From contig NZ_JBHSHL010000022.1 of NCBI RefSeq assembly GCF_042652965.1, positions 1 to 64,000 on the forward strand: a stretch of DNA of 64,000 bases, given 5' to 3'. Made by a program: the position numbers and the translations under genes. The DNA comes from Filifactor villosus. GTDB taxonomy: Bacteria > Bacillota > Clostridia > Peptostreptococcales > Filifactoraceae. The notes under the pieces were generated by a model that had not been told where the DNA came from, ran no database searches, and saw nothing but the letters and a program-made list of their open reading frames with translations. Below are positions 17,571 through 26,427 of this stretch, in pieces; positions within the stretch are counted from its first letter, which is position 1, and every line of letters starts with the position of its first letter.

Positions 17571-19181
17571 ATGAAAGATAGGGTAAAGCAACTTTTGGAT
17601 GAGAGCGTATCGGTAAAAAGTTTTACAAATACGGAAATGGAAAGGGATATAGAAACCTTTCTGATAGAAAAAATCGGAGAGATCTCTTATTTTAAGACCC
17701 GACCCGAGTATTTCGGCTCTTACGGCATAGAGGGAGACTACCACGGGAGAAGTGTGGTTTGGGCCTTGGTGGATCACGGATTTAAGGATACCGTAGTCTT
17801 TTTTCATCATCACGATACCGTCGATGTGGAAGATTATGGAAGGTTTTCCGAGATTGCCTTCGACAATGAAAAATTGAAGGAGGCATACAGGCATCTTCCC
17901 TTTTCGGAAAACGTCAAAAAAGACATAGATTCTCCGCATTGGCATTTCGGTAGAGGAACTGCGGATATGAAGGCGGCTCTTGCCCTTCAGCTGACGGTCA
18001 TCGAAGAGTACAGCAGGTCGAAGAGCCCCAAGGTCAATGTGCTCTATCTATCCGTATGCGATGAAGAATCCTATTCGAAGGGGATGAGGGCGGCGATCGG
18101 TCTCTTGGATGAGTTGAAGAAGACCTATGATCTCAACTATATTTTGGCAATCGACAGTGAACCCTTCGAAAGTGAGAGAGAAGATGAAAAGGTGCTTCAC
18201 GTCGGCTCCGTCGGCAAGTTGATGCCCGTCATCGTGACCCAAGGCATCCTCTCGCATATCAAAGAACCTCTCCATGGAATGAATGCGATCTCGTTGCTTG
18301 TAAAGGTTGCGGACAAGATCGATCTCCATCCCGAACTGGCGGAAGAAGCGGGAGATCAGAAGTCTCCTCTGCCTTCGTGGAGTTATCTGAGGGATATGAA
18401 GGAGCAGTATGATGTGTCGACTGCCCTTAGAGCATCGGGGTATTTCAGTATTCTCTACCTCCAAAGAAGCCCCAAGGACTTGTTGGAGATAGTCAAAAAC
18501 CTCTGTGAAGAGGCTATGGAGGAATATTACGACAACTACTCCAAACTGCAAAAACAGTATGCCGTAACCAAGGTCAACCCTAAGCCGAAGGTGATGTTTT
18601 TTGAGGAGCTTCTCGAACTCTGCAAAATGAAGGAAGGATTCGGGCCCTATTATGAGACCCTGTGCCTCAAGGCGAAGGAAGCTTCGGTAGAGGGAGAGGG
18701 GTACCAGGACATTACCATCTCTCTTATTTGTGATCTGCTCGACTTTTACGATACCAAGGATCCTCTTGTCCTTATCGCCATCGCCCCTCCTTATTATCCG
18801 GCGCTCAGAAGCAGGGATATTGAAGGTAAAGGAGTTATTATCCAAAAAATCGAGCGACATTATCGGGATTATCTTTCTCGAGTACACGGAGCGAATCTGA
18901 AGGCGGAAGAATATTTTATGGGAATCTGCGATATCAGTTACTGCGGGCTGGACAAACCTGCGGAAGAATATAAGGCGGTCCTCGAATCGATGGCAATCGA
19001 CAAAGAACTCTATAACATCGACTTCGATACACTGGGTCAGTTGAATATTCCCGGGATTAACCTCGGACCTTGGGGCAAAGACCTCCACAAGCTGACCGAG
19101 AGGGTCTATGAAAAAGACGCCTTTGAGCTTGTGCCCGAGTATCTCCTCTACCTGCTTGAGCATATGAATGAACTGAAATAG
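17571..19181 (+). CDS. M20-family peptidase, RocB-like
   Basis: A 536-residue M20 metallopeptidase-type protein closest in length and motifs to RocB (arginine-utilisation protein). Metal-site marks are HHHDTVD (about 85-91), HFGRGTADMKAALA with the bridging Asp, and the general-base CDEESYSKG. An insertion of more than 200 residues relative to ordinary M20 enzymes is characteristic of RocB. No arginine operon genes are adjacent, so its substrate is not set by context. It is cytosolic, with no signal peptide. Confidence 0.85.
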   Translation: MKDRVKQLLDESVSVKSFTNTEMERDIETFLIEKIGEISYFKTRPEYFGSYGIEGDYHGRSVVWALVDHGFKDTVVFFHHHDTVDVEDYGRFSEIAFDNEKLKEAYRHLPFSENVKKDIDSPHWHFGRGTADMKAALALQLTVIEEYSRSKSPKVNVLYLSVCDEESYSKGMRAAIGLLDELKKTYDLNYILAIDSEPFESEREDEKVLHVGSVGKLMPVIVTQGILSHIKEPLHGMNAISLLVKVADKIDLHPELAEEAGDQKSPLPSWSYLRDMKEQYDVSTALRASGYFSILYLQRSPKDLLEIVKNLCEEAMEEYYDNYSKLQKQYAVTKVNPKPKVMFFEELLELCKMKEGFGPYYETLCLKAKEASVEGEGYQDITISLICDLLDFYDTKDPLVLIAIAPPYYPALRSRDIEGKGVIIQKIERHYRDYLSRVHGANLKAEEYFMGICDISYCGLDKPAEEYKAVLESMAIDKELYNIDFDTLGQLNIPGINLGPWGKDLHKLTERVYEKDAFELVPEYLLYLLEHMNELK

Positions 19182-19409
19182 AACAAGATTGTCCGCCACA
19201 TCAGGATTACACTCGGAGATAGAGTACAAAGCCTGAATCGTCGGATCAAAATACCGAAGATAGAAAGGATATAGGTATCCAAACCCTTCGGTTACAGAAT
19301 AAGGATTGTATATTATACGAAAGAAAATGTTGTTAAGGCAAAAATAAATTAGACCCAAAGGCACTAAAACCGCATTTGAAGAAACAATAAATAGAAAGGA
19401 ACAGATACA

Positions 19410-20783
19410 ATGGAACAAAAAAACGGATGGAAGAGTATGAGTGAAAATCAACTTATCGAGATAGAACACTATTCCAAGGAGTATATGGACTTTTTGGATG
19501 CATCCAAGACGGAGAGGACCTGTGCCAAGGAAATCGTGCGTTTGGCTATGGAACAAGGGTATAAAGACCTTTCCCATTATCAGAAGGCAGGAAGCTTGAA
19601 GGCCGGAGACAAGGTTGTTGTCGACCATAAGGGAAAGGCGGTACTTCTCTTTGTTATCGGAGAAGAGGAACTGCAAAAGGGAATTTATGTTGTCGGTTCA
19701 CATATCGACTCTCCGCGCCTGGATCTCAAGCCTAATCCCTTGTATGAAGAGGGAAATATGGCGTTTCTGAAAACTCATTATTACGGAGGAATCAAGAAGT
19801 ATCAATGGGGCTGTGTGCCTTTGGCGATGTACGGAGTCATCTATACGAAGGACGGGCAGAAGATCGAGATCTGTATCGGAGATAAAGAGGAAGATCCCGT
19901 CTTCTGTGTCAATGATCTTCTAATCCACCTCTCTGCAAAACAAATGGAAAAGAAGGCCTCCGAAGTGATTGAAGGAGAGCAACTCAATGTGGTATTCGGA
20001 CACATTCCCCTCAAAGAGGAGGAAAAAGACGCGGTCAAGCAAAACATCTTAAACCTGTTGTTGAAGCAGTACAATATTGAAGAAAAGAGTTTTCTGTCAG
20101 CGGAAATCGAGCTTGTACCGGCAGGAAAAAGCCGTTATGTCGGCTTGGACAGAGGTTTGGTCGGAGGATACGGACAGGATGACAGAGTATGCACTTTTGC
20201 AGCCATGAAGGCAATTTTTGGGATCAAGACTCCTAAACGGACTGCCTGCACCCTGTTTGCGGATAAAGAAGAGATCGGCTCGACGGGGAATACGGGGATG
20301 GATTCTCTCCTGTTGGAAAACGTCGTGTCCGAACTTGTCGAGCTTCAAAACGAATATTGCTGTTTGAAGGTGAGAAGATGCCTGGGCAGTGCAAAGGTTC
20401 TGTCAGCGGATGTCAATGTCGCCTATGATCCGAACTTTCCGGAGGTTACGGATAAGATGAACGTGGCCTATATGGGAGAGGGAGTCTGTGTAACCAAGTA
20501 TACGGGAGCCGGAGGCAAGGGAGGAAGCAGCGATGCCAACGCGGAATTCCTCCATGAAGTAATCTCCAAATTTGATGAAAAAGGGATCGTGTGGCAGACC
20601 GGAGAACTCGGCAAGGTCGATGCGGGTGGCGGTGGAACCATCGCTTGTTACCTCGCGCGCTACGGAGCGGAAGTTCTCGATTGCGGGACTGCCGTCCTCA
20701 ATATGCACTCACCGTTTGAACTTTCAAGCAAACTCGACATCTATATGACATCGGAAGCTTATAGAGTATTTTTGGAGAACTAA
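19410..20783 (+). CDS. M18-family aminopeptidase
   Basis: A cytosolic zinc aminopeptidase that removes N-terminal (probably acidic or neutral) residues. The 457-residue product starts at ATG 19410 after AAAGGA. M18 marks are GSHIDSPRLDLKP (first metal His), GQDDRVC (bridging Asp), FADKEEIGS (catalytic and metal Glu pair), DVNVAYDPNFPE and the C-terminal metal His in NMHSPFELSS. It follows the RocB-like gene in the same direction after a gap of about 230 bases, and both are consistent with peptide or amino acid fermentation. Confidence 0.93.
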   Translation: MEQKNGWKSMSENQLIEIEHYSKEYMDFLDASKTERTCAKEIVRLAMEQGYKDLSHYQKAGSLKAGDKVVVDHKGKAVLLFVIGEEELQKGIYVVGSHIDSPRLDLKPNPLYEEGNMAFLKTHYYGGIKKYQWGCVPLAMYGVIYTKDGQKIEICIGDKEEDPVFCVNDLLIHLSAKQMEKKASEVIEGEQLNVVFGHIPLKEEEKDAVKQNILNLLLKQYNIEEKSFLSAEIELVPAGKSRYVGLDRGLVGGYGQDDRVCTFAAMKAIFGIKTPKRTACTLFADKEEIGSTGNTGMDSLLLENVVSELVELQNEYCCLKVRRCLGSAKVLSADVNVAYDPNFPEVTDKMNVAYMGEGVCVTKYTGAGGKGGSSDANAEFLHEVISKFDEKGIVWQTGELGKVDAGGGGTIACYLARYGAEVLDCGTAVLNMHSPFELSSKLDIYMTSEAYRVFLEN

Positions 20784-20786
20784 AGC

Positions 20787-20826
20787 GGAAAAAGCTATTT
20801 GATCTTAAGATCAAATAGCTTTTTCC
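20787..20826. terminator. Bidirectional terminator, perfect palindrome
   Basis: AAAAAGCTATTTGATCTT is followed directly by its own reverse complement. It separates the M18 gene from the convergent zinc-ribbon gene and serves both. Confidence 0.92.
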
Positions 20827-21356
20827 TATGAATTAGAGATGGAAACTAAAAGATCGATAAATTCCGAAAATTTCTCCACGAACTCTAAGTCGGGTCTTAT
20901 TCCTGTTAAAAATATCCGTCCAGATTTTTTGTTGTTGAAATCTATAAGTCGCATTACTCTTGCTAATACAGCTTTTTCAACAACTACATCAAATATTTCC
21001 CAAATATCTTTTTTTTCAACTTTTTCTCCATACTTCCATACAATTTTTTGGTTCGTTATTACAAATCCTTGTCTAAGATGATCAGAGTAGTCAAATATCA
21101 GTAGAGGTACTTCATCACGGTAATCGAGATAAAATCTGTCAAGATTCGTTTCAATTTTTTTACTTATTCTGTCTTTGCGAGGTATATAAACCTTATCTCC
21201 GAATGATTGCGAATTAAGGAAAACCTCATTGAATGCAAAAGTAACGAGATCATCTTCATTTCGTATTTGTGTAGAGTTGTTGTTCATATTAAAACCGCAA
21301 TTAGAACAAAAATTCATATTTCCTGTGATTTCCGAGCCACAGTTAGAACAAAACAT
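20826..21356 (-). CDS. Zinc-ribbon protein of unknown function
   Basis: The product is 176 residues, with AAAGGAG upstream on the minus strand. It opens with a double-Cys zinc ribbon, CSNCG (3-7) and CSNCG (18-22). The rest has no transmembrane segment and resembles bacterial proteins with a short-ribbon plus PH-like or DUF domain (for example FDYSDHLRQGFVITNQKIVWKYG). Function is unknown. Its codon use is clearly more AT-rich than its neighbours, and it starts an AT-rich stretch reaching to 22305 that looks acquired. Confidence 0.75.
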   Translation of the reverse strand: MFCSNCGSEITGNMNFCSNCGFNMNNNSTQIRNEDDLVTFAFNEVFLNSQSFGDKVYIPRKDRISKKIETNLDRFYLDYRDEVPLLIFDYSDHLRQGFVITNQKIVWKYGEKVEKKDIWEIFDVVVEKAVLARVMRLIDFNNKKSGRIFLTGIRPDLEFVEKFSEFIDLLVSISNS

Positions 21357-21670
21357 CTTTTAATTCTCCTTTCTTCTTACTTAATAATCATTGAATACCT
21401 TTTAGTAAAAAATATATTTTTTGAGTAATACTTTTATCTTCTCAGAAATAAACAAATACTGTTTCTTAAGAGATAGATAAACGAAAATTATTCACGAAAT
21501 AGTTTTTGAAACAAACCCTTGTCACATACATCTTAAAAAACTGGTTTAGACATACTCTTTCATTATACATCTGGACAAATACAATAAATAAAGATATGAA
21601 AGATTTTTTGATTGAAAAAAATTTCGGATACTTCTCGTAAGTTTCGTAAATAATCTGGGATAAAAAAGTT

Positions 21671-21847
21671 TTAAAGGAGACCTAACAGTTCCATTGCCAT
21701 AAGTGTTAGACCCCCACTGATTATAAGCTGAGTTGATATTTTAAAGGGCATTACAGTTGCACCTATTATTTTCATAAACAACCCTCTTATTGAAGATACA
21801 ATAACATTGCTGATAATAAATATAACAACCATTAAAACTCCAACCAT
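21671..21847 (-). CDS. Small hydrophobic protein, 58 residues
   Basis: An unannotated-size ORF supported by an excellent ribosome binding site (AAAGGAGGGGAG) seven bases before the ATG at 21847 on the minus strand. The product is two hydrophobic helices: MVGVLMVVIFIISNVIV, then a short basic turn SIRGLFMK, then a second apolar stretch ending MAMELLGLL. It is probably a two-helix membrane peptide. It faces the XRE regulator across a 23-bp operator and may be controlled by it. I cannot assign a family. Confidence 0.6.
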   Translation of the reverse strand: MVGVLMVVIFIISNVIVSSIRGLFMKIIGATVMPFKISTQLIISGGLTLMAMELLGLL

Positions 21848-21927
21848 TATAAACTCCCCTCCTTTCCATATGTACAGTTTATAAGATAATTAAAGAATAC
21901 ATCATATAAGTATATATGTCAATATAA

Positions 21928-21950
21928 ATAGATAATTATATTATCTATTT
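21928..21950. promoter_or_regulatory. Perfect inverted-repeat operator of the XRE regulator
   Basis: AATAGATAAT and ATTATCTATT separated by TAT, a perfect 10-bp inverted repeat. It lies between the divergent 58-codon ORF and the XRE gene, 44 bases before the latter. This is the expected place for autoregulation and for control of the small ORF. Confidence 0.7.
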
Positions 21951-21993
21951 ATGAAATTTATTGGAGTAAAATTATACTCGGAGGGGGAGTATA

Positions 21994-22305
21994 ATGTGGG
22001 CTGAGTGTTTTGGAAAAAGATTAAATCAGTTGAGGGCTATAAAGGGAGTTTCGGCACGTGATATGAGCCTTTCTTTGGGACAGAGTGAGAGTTATATAAA
22101 CAAAATCGAAAATGCAAAGTCATTTCCTTCTATGGAGATGTTTTTTCACATATGTGAGTATCTGCAGGTTTCCCCGAAGGATTTTTTTGACTTTGAGAAG
22201 AATGATCCCAAATTGCTCAATGAAATGATGATAGCGCTTTATAAGCTTGGTGAAAAGAATGTTTTGCTTATCTATGAGTTGATTAAGGCGATGTCTAAAG
22301 AGTGA
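21994..22305 (+). CDS. XRE-family transcriptional regulator
   Basis: A 103-residue DNA-binding protein with GGAGGGGGAG before ATG 21994. The helix-turn-helix spans about residues 8-62: FGKRLNQLRAIKGVSARDMSLSLGQSESYINKIENAKSFPSMEMFFHICEYLQ. A short C-terminal helical tail (LLNEMMIALYKLGEKNVLLIYELIKAM) may mediate dimerisation. It is AT-rich like the two genes to its left and probably came in with them. The palindrome at 21928-21950 is its likely target. Confidence 0.88.
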   Translation: MWAECFGKRLNQLRAIKGVSARDMSLSLGQSESYINKIENAKSFPSMEMFFHICEYLQVSPKDFFDFEKNDPKLLNEMMIALYKLGEKNVLLIYELIKAMSKE

Positions 22306-22336
22306 GGAACTGACATTTGATTTCAAACAAAATATC

Positions 22337-22365
22337 TTGTAAAGAATAGAATTTTGCATTATAAT
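22337..22365 (+). promoter_or_regulatory. Promoter of the pyrR-uracil permease operon
   Basis: TTGTAA (22337-22342), 17-base spacer, TATAAT (22360-22365). It lies upstream of the attenuator-like hairpin and about 170 bases from the pyrR start. Confidence 0.7.
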
Positions 22366-22419
22366 AAGGAGGACCTTTAAATTGATGTACGAGATACACA
22401 AAAGGGCTGAGGGAACGAC

Positions 22420-22464
22420 GACGGCTTTCCGCATTCTTTTTGTGCGGAAAGTTTTTTTGTATCG
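22420..22464 (+). terminator. Attenuator-like terminator in the pyrR leader
   Basis: CTTTCCGCA pairs with TGCGGAAAG around TTCTTTT and is followed by TTTTTTT. It sits between the promoter and pyrR, where PyrR-controlled attenuation is known in Gram-positive bacteria. I could not make out a good PyrR-binding loop, so the mechanism is inferred from position. Confidence 0.75.
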
Positions 22465-22534
22465 AGGATGCTGTGTCGTTGTTGTACATAAACATCGGCC
22501 TTTCAAGGTTATAAAGCAGAGGAAGGAGAAGAGG

Positions 22535-23068
22535 ATGAAGGAGAAAGCTCAGATCATGGACAAGGCAGCCATGGAAAGAGGAATCACCAGGATCAGCCAC
22601 GAGATTTTGGAACGCAACAAGGGTACGGATGATCTGATCATCGTAGGAATCTATCGAAGGGGTATTCCGTTGGCTGAAAAGATCGCAAAAAAGATCATGG
22701 AAATCGAACACGAAGAAGTCCCTGTAGGGGAGATTGATGTCAGCAGTTACAGGGATGATATTGAGGATAGGGAGACGGCCAGGGAAAATATGACCAAGCC
22801 CGACATCGATATTACAGGGAAAAAGGTCGTATTGGTCGATGATGTGCTTTATACGGGGCGGACGATAAGGGCCGCTATGGATGCTTTGATTGATATCGGA
22901 AGACCGAAACTCATTCAGCTTGCAGTGCTGATTGATCGAGGACACAGGGAACTTCCCATCCGTGCGGACTACGTAGGTAAGAATGTGCCGACTTCACACA
23001 GTGAGATTGTAAATGTCAACTTGGATGAGGTGGACGGAAAAACCGGAGTATATATATTGGAAGACTAG
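22535..23068 (+). CDS. pyrR: Pyrimidine operon regulator / uracil phosphoribosyltransferase PyrR
   Basis: PyrR binds leader RNA in the presence of UMP to attenuate pyrimidine genes, and can also make UMP from uracil and PRPP. The product is 177 residues from ATG 22535 (GGAAGGAGAAGAGG upstream). The PRPP-binding motif is VVLVDDVLYTGRTI; RISHEILERN, YRRGIPLAEKIA and IDRGHRELPIRADYVGKN are PyrR signatures. It is co-directional with the uracil permease 17 bases downstream, a classic pyrimidine-salvage pair. Confidence 0.95.
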   Translation: MKEKAQIMDKAAMERGITRISHEILERNKGTDDLIIVGIYRRGIPLAEKIAKKIMEIEHEEVPVGEIDVSSYRDDIEDRETARENMTKPDIDITGKKVVLVDDVLYTGRTIRAAMDALIDIGRPKLIQLAVLIDRGHRELPIRADYVGKNVPTSHSEIVNVNLDEVDGKTGVYILED

Positions 23069-23085
23069 TTGGAGGAGAGAACGAA

Positions 23086-24339
23086 ATGGCGGAAAACAAA
23101 GCAATAGTGGAACAGAGTTTTCATATAGAAGGTATTAAAGTGGGCACGATCCAAAAGCTTATCCTGGCATTGCAACATCTGGTTGCGATGTTTGGAGCGA
23201 CGGTTTTGGTTCCGATTCTGACAGGGCTTGATATCTCGGTAGGCTTGGTTTGTGCAGGGATAGGAACATTGATCTTTCACCTTTGCACTAAGAGGAAGGT
23301 GCCTGTATTTCTCGGATCTTCCTTTGCATTCATCCCTGTGATTATAGCGGTGGGAGAGCAGTACGGAGATCTTCGTTTCGCACAGGGAGGGATCGTTGTT
23401 GCGGGCTTTGTCTATGTGCTTATTTCCCTGCTTGTAAAAGCGGTGGGAGTTGAGAAGATAACCAAGTACTTCCCTTCTCAGGTGATAGGGCCCATGATTA
23501 TGGTCATCGGATTTAACCTTATTCCCACAGCTTGGTCTATGGCATCGAACAACTTTGCAGTTGCCTTTATCACCTTGGGTATAGCGGTTGCAATCTCGCA
23601 GTTGGGCAAGGGATTTTTCAAACAGTTGGCAATCATGATCGCCGTGATTATAGGCTACAGTATTTCTCTTTACTTTAATATAGTGGATACGACACTGATC
23701 ACGGAGGCGGCATGGATACAAGTGCCAAGTTTTACCCTTCCCAAGTTTGATATCGGTGCGGTGCTGATGATCGTTCCTGTCGTGCTTGCTGTATTTATGG
23801 AGCATGTCGGCGATGTGACGACCAACGGAACCGTAGTAGGCAAAAACTTTATCGAAGATCCCGGGTTGAATAGGACTTTGCTTGGAGACGGACTTGCGAC
23901 CATGGTGGCGGGTTTCTTGGGCGGACCTGCAAACACGACCTACGGAGAAAACACCGGAGTCCTTGCAATCACAAAAAACTATAATCCGCAGATCCTAAGG
24001 ATCGCTGCGGTCTTTGCGATATTTCTGGGAGTTATCGGGAAAATCGGTGGCGTGTTGAGAAGTATTCCCGTACCTGTTATGGGGGGGATTTCGCTGATGT
24101 TATTCACGATGATCGCCTATATCGGAATCAAGAACTTGAAGGATATGAAGGTCAAATACACACCGAAGAACCTTATCATCATAGCAAGTATCCTTATCTT
24201 AGGGTTGGGACACAATGTAGGCTTGAACATCGCTTTGCCGATTACCGATAAGGTCGCGCTTTCGGGCCTTAGCCTTGCAGCAATCATCGGAGTTTTGATA
24301 AACAGAGTATTATACCATGGCGAGTTTCAGAAAAAATAA
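23086..24339 (+). CDS. Uracil permease (UraA/PyrP, NCS2 family)
   Basis: It imports uracil with protons. The 417-residue membrane protein starts at ATG 23086 (GGAGGAG upstream) and has the many hydrophobic helices of the family. Family marks are LALQHLVAMFGATVLVP near the N-terminus and, in the central substrate region, EHVGDVTTNG and GGPANTTYGENTG. It is complete. It is cotranscribed with pyrR and so likely under PyrR control. Confidence 0.94.
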   Translation: MAENKAIVEQSFHIEGIKVGTIQKLILALQHLVAMFGATVLVPILTGLDISVGLVCAGIGTLIFHLCTKRKVPVFLGSSFAFIPVIIAVGEQYGDLRFAQGGIVVAGFVYVLISLLVKAVGVEKITKYFPSQVIGPMIMVIGFNLIPTAWSMASNNFAVAFITLGIAVAISQLGKGFFKQLAIMIAVIIGYSISLYFNIVDTTLITEAAWIQVPSFTLPKFDIGAVLMIVPVVLAVFMEHVGDVTTNGTVVGKNFIEDPGLNRTLLGDGLATMVAGFLGGPANTTYGENTGVLAITKNYNPQILRIAAVFAIFLGVIGKIGGVLRSIPVPVMGGISLMLFTMIAYIGIKNLKDMKVKYTPKNLIIIASILILGLGHNVGLNIALPITDKVALSGLSLAAIIGVLINRVLYHGEFQKK

Positions 24340-24359
24340 ATAGAGTTGTATATGAAAAA

Positions 24360-24402
24360 TGCCTTGTGCTCGGGAAGATACCGGAACACAAGGCGTTTTC
24401 TA
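24360..24402 (+). terminator. Terminator after the uracil permease gene
   Basis: GCCTTGTG pairs with ACACAAGGCG, with a loop of about 17 bases, followed by TTTTC. Confidence 0.8.
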
Positions 24403-24475
24403 TTCAAAAATTTATTGAAAATAAATTGAATCCATTCATAAAAAGTACAGAAAATTGATTGAGAGTGAGATGTTT

Positions 24476-24590
24476 ATACTATTCTTCGTTTGAAATGTCG
24501 GATATGAAACATCTATTATTGCCAAAAAAACAATTTGAGGATGATATGATTCAAAGCATTTAACCTTTCAATTTTAATAGATAATAGTAT
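24476..24590 (+). repeat. Repeat family C, copy C1
   Basis: It begins ATACTATTCTTCG and ends AATAGTAT, with the internal stretch CGTTTGAAATGTCGG and TTTCAATTTTAATAG shared with C2. An internal hairpin lies around GAGGATGATATGATTC. It is between the uracil permease and the TRAP operon. Confidence 0.78.
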
Positions 24591-24834
24591 TAAAACTATT
24601 TTACACATAGATCCGGTTCTTTTAAAAATCAAGGAGGAAAGGCTTTTTTTCAAGGGTGAATATATCTCTGAAAAATATTGGAAGAGGAAAGCTTGTATGA
24701 CTTGAAACAAACCCGTATTCAGCTTACAAAAAGATTGAAAGTTTTTAAATTTTATGATAATATATTTAAAAAAATATACACAAATGAAAGTATGTTTTTT
24801 ATCACAAGAGTATATCAGGAGGGAGAAATTAGCT

Positions 24835-25866
24835 ATGAAACGATTTTTCAAAAAGGGATGGAGTTTTGCACTTGTGGCAATGTTGGCGCTTAGCCTGACC
24901 GCTTGCGGTGGAGGTGCGAAGCCTGAAGGAGATACGACTCAGGAACCTGCGACTGAGGGACAGACTGAGACGGCGGCAACTTTGACCAACGACGGAAACT
25001 ATGTGTTTGCATCCGGAGGAACTTCAGGAACCTACTATCCGTTGGCGGGAGCGATCGCTACGTTGGTAAACGCACAGACGGGAGTTAATGCAACGGTTCA
25101 ATCGACAGGAGCATCAAAAGAGAACGTAATGCTTATCTCTCAGGATGAGGCGGAGTTCGCCATCATTCAAAACGACGTTTTGGACTATGCTTACAACGGA
25201 ACGGGTCTGTTTGAGACAAACGGAAAGATTGAGGGACTCGCAACGGTAGCTTCCATCTATCCTGAAATGGTGCAGGTGGTCGTTGCGGCGGACAGCGGAA
25301 TCAATTCCATTTCGGACCTCAAAGGCAAAAAAGTCTCAATCGGAGATGCGGGTTCAGGAGTCGAGCAAAATGCGCTTCAAGTATTGGAAGCATACGGACT
25401 TACCGTAGATGATATTGCAGTGAACCGTCTTTCCTTTAAGGAGAGCGGAAGTGCGTTTAAAGACGGTCAAATCGATGCCTTCTTTGTTACCGCCGGAGTT
25501 CCCAACACCGCTATCACAGAGCTTGCGGTTACAAGACAGTTGAAACTTGTAGATATTGCAGGTGCGGAAGGCGACGCTTTGAAGGAAAAGTATCCGTTCT
25601 ATACCTCCGTAGTGATTCCCAAGGATGTCTACAAGACGGAAAACGACATCAACACCCTTGCGGTAAGAGCTCTAATCGTATGTAGAGAAGATATGAACGA
25701 AGAAGAGGTCTACAACTTTACAAAGGCTATCTATGATAATCTTGAGCCTTTGGGAGAATCTTATGCGAAAGCCAAGGAGTTCAAGCTTGAAGAAGGAAAT
25801 CTCGGAGTAACGGTTCCCATGCATGCGGGAGCTCAAAAATACTTCGATGAAAAAGGGGTTAAGTAA
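24835..25866 (+). CDS. TAXI-family TRAP transporter solute-binding lipoprotein
   Basis: The extracytoplasmic receptor of a TAXI-type TRAP transporter, which binds small organic acids. The product is 343 residues from ATG 24835 (AGGAGGGAG upstream). The signal ends with the lipobox LSLTAC (Cys about residue 22), then a low-complexity Gly/Glu/Thr linker. The mature domain has GGTSGTYYPLAGAIA, the TAXI hallmark, plus VQSTGASKENV and DLKGKKVSIGDAGSG. It heads an operon with a DUF1850 gene and a fused TRAP permease. Confidence 0.94.
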   Translation: MKRFFKKGWSFALVAMLALSLTACGGGAKPEGDTTQEPATEGQTETAATLTNDGNYVFASGGTSGTYYPLAGAIATLVNAQTGVNATVQSTGASKENVMLISQDEAEFAIIQNDVLDYAYNGTGLFETNGKIEGLATVASIYPEMVQVVVAADSGINSISDLKGKKVSIGDAGSGVEQNALQVLEAYGLTVDDIAVNRLSFKESGSAFKDGQIDAFFVTAGVPNTAITELAVTRQLKLVDIAGAEGDALKEKYPFYTSVVIPKDVYKTENDINTLAVRALIVCREDMNEEEVYNFTKAIYDNLEPLGESYAKAKEFKLEEGNLGVTVPMHAGAQKYFDEKGVK

Positions 25867-25868
25867 GG

Positions 25869-26369
25869 ATGAGATCTTATTCAGCGAGGGGAAGGCTTTT
25901 CCTTCTCCTCCTGATGTTCTTTTTTTGTCTGTTTGCTTTTGTACCGTCTCGACTGGATCTGGTCATCAAAAACAGAAAGAATATGGTTTTGGAACGTATC
26001 CCCGTAAAAGGAGCCGAGTACTTTGATATTTCGTTTCGACATTCCGTCAATAAGGGGGAAATTATCGAACGCTATCGAATTGATAACAGGACAAGGACCT
26101 TTTATCTGGAAACAGGTTGGTTTGAGAGCTACGGTGCAGGGATGATGGATTCTCTCGCTGAGGGAGTGGAGATGTCGGAGGAAGGAAGGTATCTGAGACT
26201 CGATTTTCCGAGGAAGGATCTGCAAGAAGTATCCTATGCAGCTGCGGGAATCGCTGATCACCTGTTGGAGATAGGGGAGAATAAACTGTACTTGTTCGAA
26301 AAAAACCCTTATAAAACCGACATTATTTTTCTCGAGAAAAGCAGTTTGTTTGAGAGAGTATTTGAATAA
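25869..26369 (+). CDS. DUF1850-family protein linked to TRAP transport
   Basis: A 166-residue protein with an N-terminal membrane helix (about 9-27, LFLLLLMFFFCLFAFV) and an extracytoplasmic domain. It matches the DUF1850 pattern: FRHSVNKGEIIERYRI, then ETGWFESYGAG. Such genes commonly sit between the solute receptor and permease of TAXI TRAP systems; a biochemical role is not known to me. It starts two bases after the receptor stop, so translation is coupled. Confidence 0.82.
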   Translation: MRSYSARGRLFLLLLMFFFCLFAFVPSRLDLVIKNRKNMVLERIPVKGAEYFDISFRHSVNKGEIIERYRIDNRTRTFYLETGWFESYGAGMMDSLAEGVEMSEEGRYLRLDFPRKDLQEVSYAAAGIADHLLEIGENKLYLFEKNPYKTDIIFLEKSSLFERVFE

Positions 26370-26427
26370 CTTAGAAATAATTCGTACAGGTCTTTGATAT
26401 CCGTACATAGAAAAGGAAGTGAAGCTT

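Noticed and set aside
18048..19676. 542-codon minus-strand frame spanning the RocB-like gene and the next leader
   Set aside because: Antisense shadow without recognisable motifs; both plus-strand genes have complete catalytic motifs.
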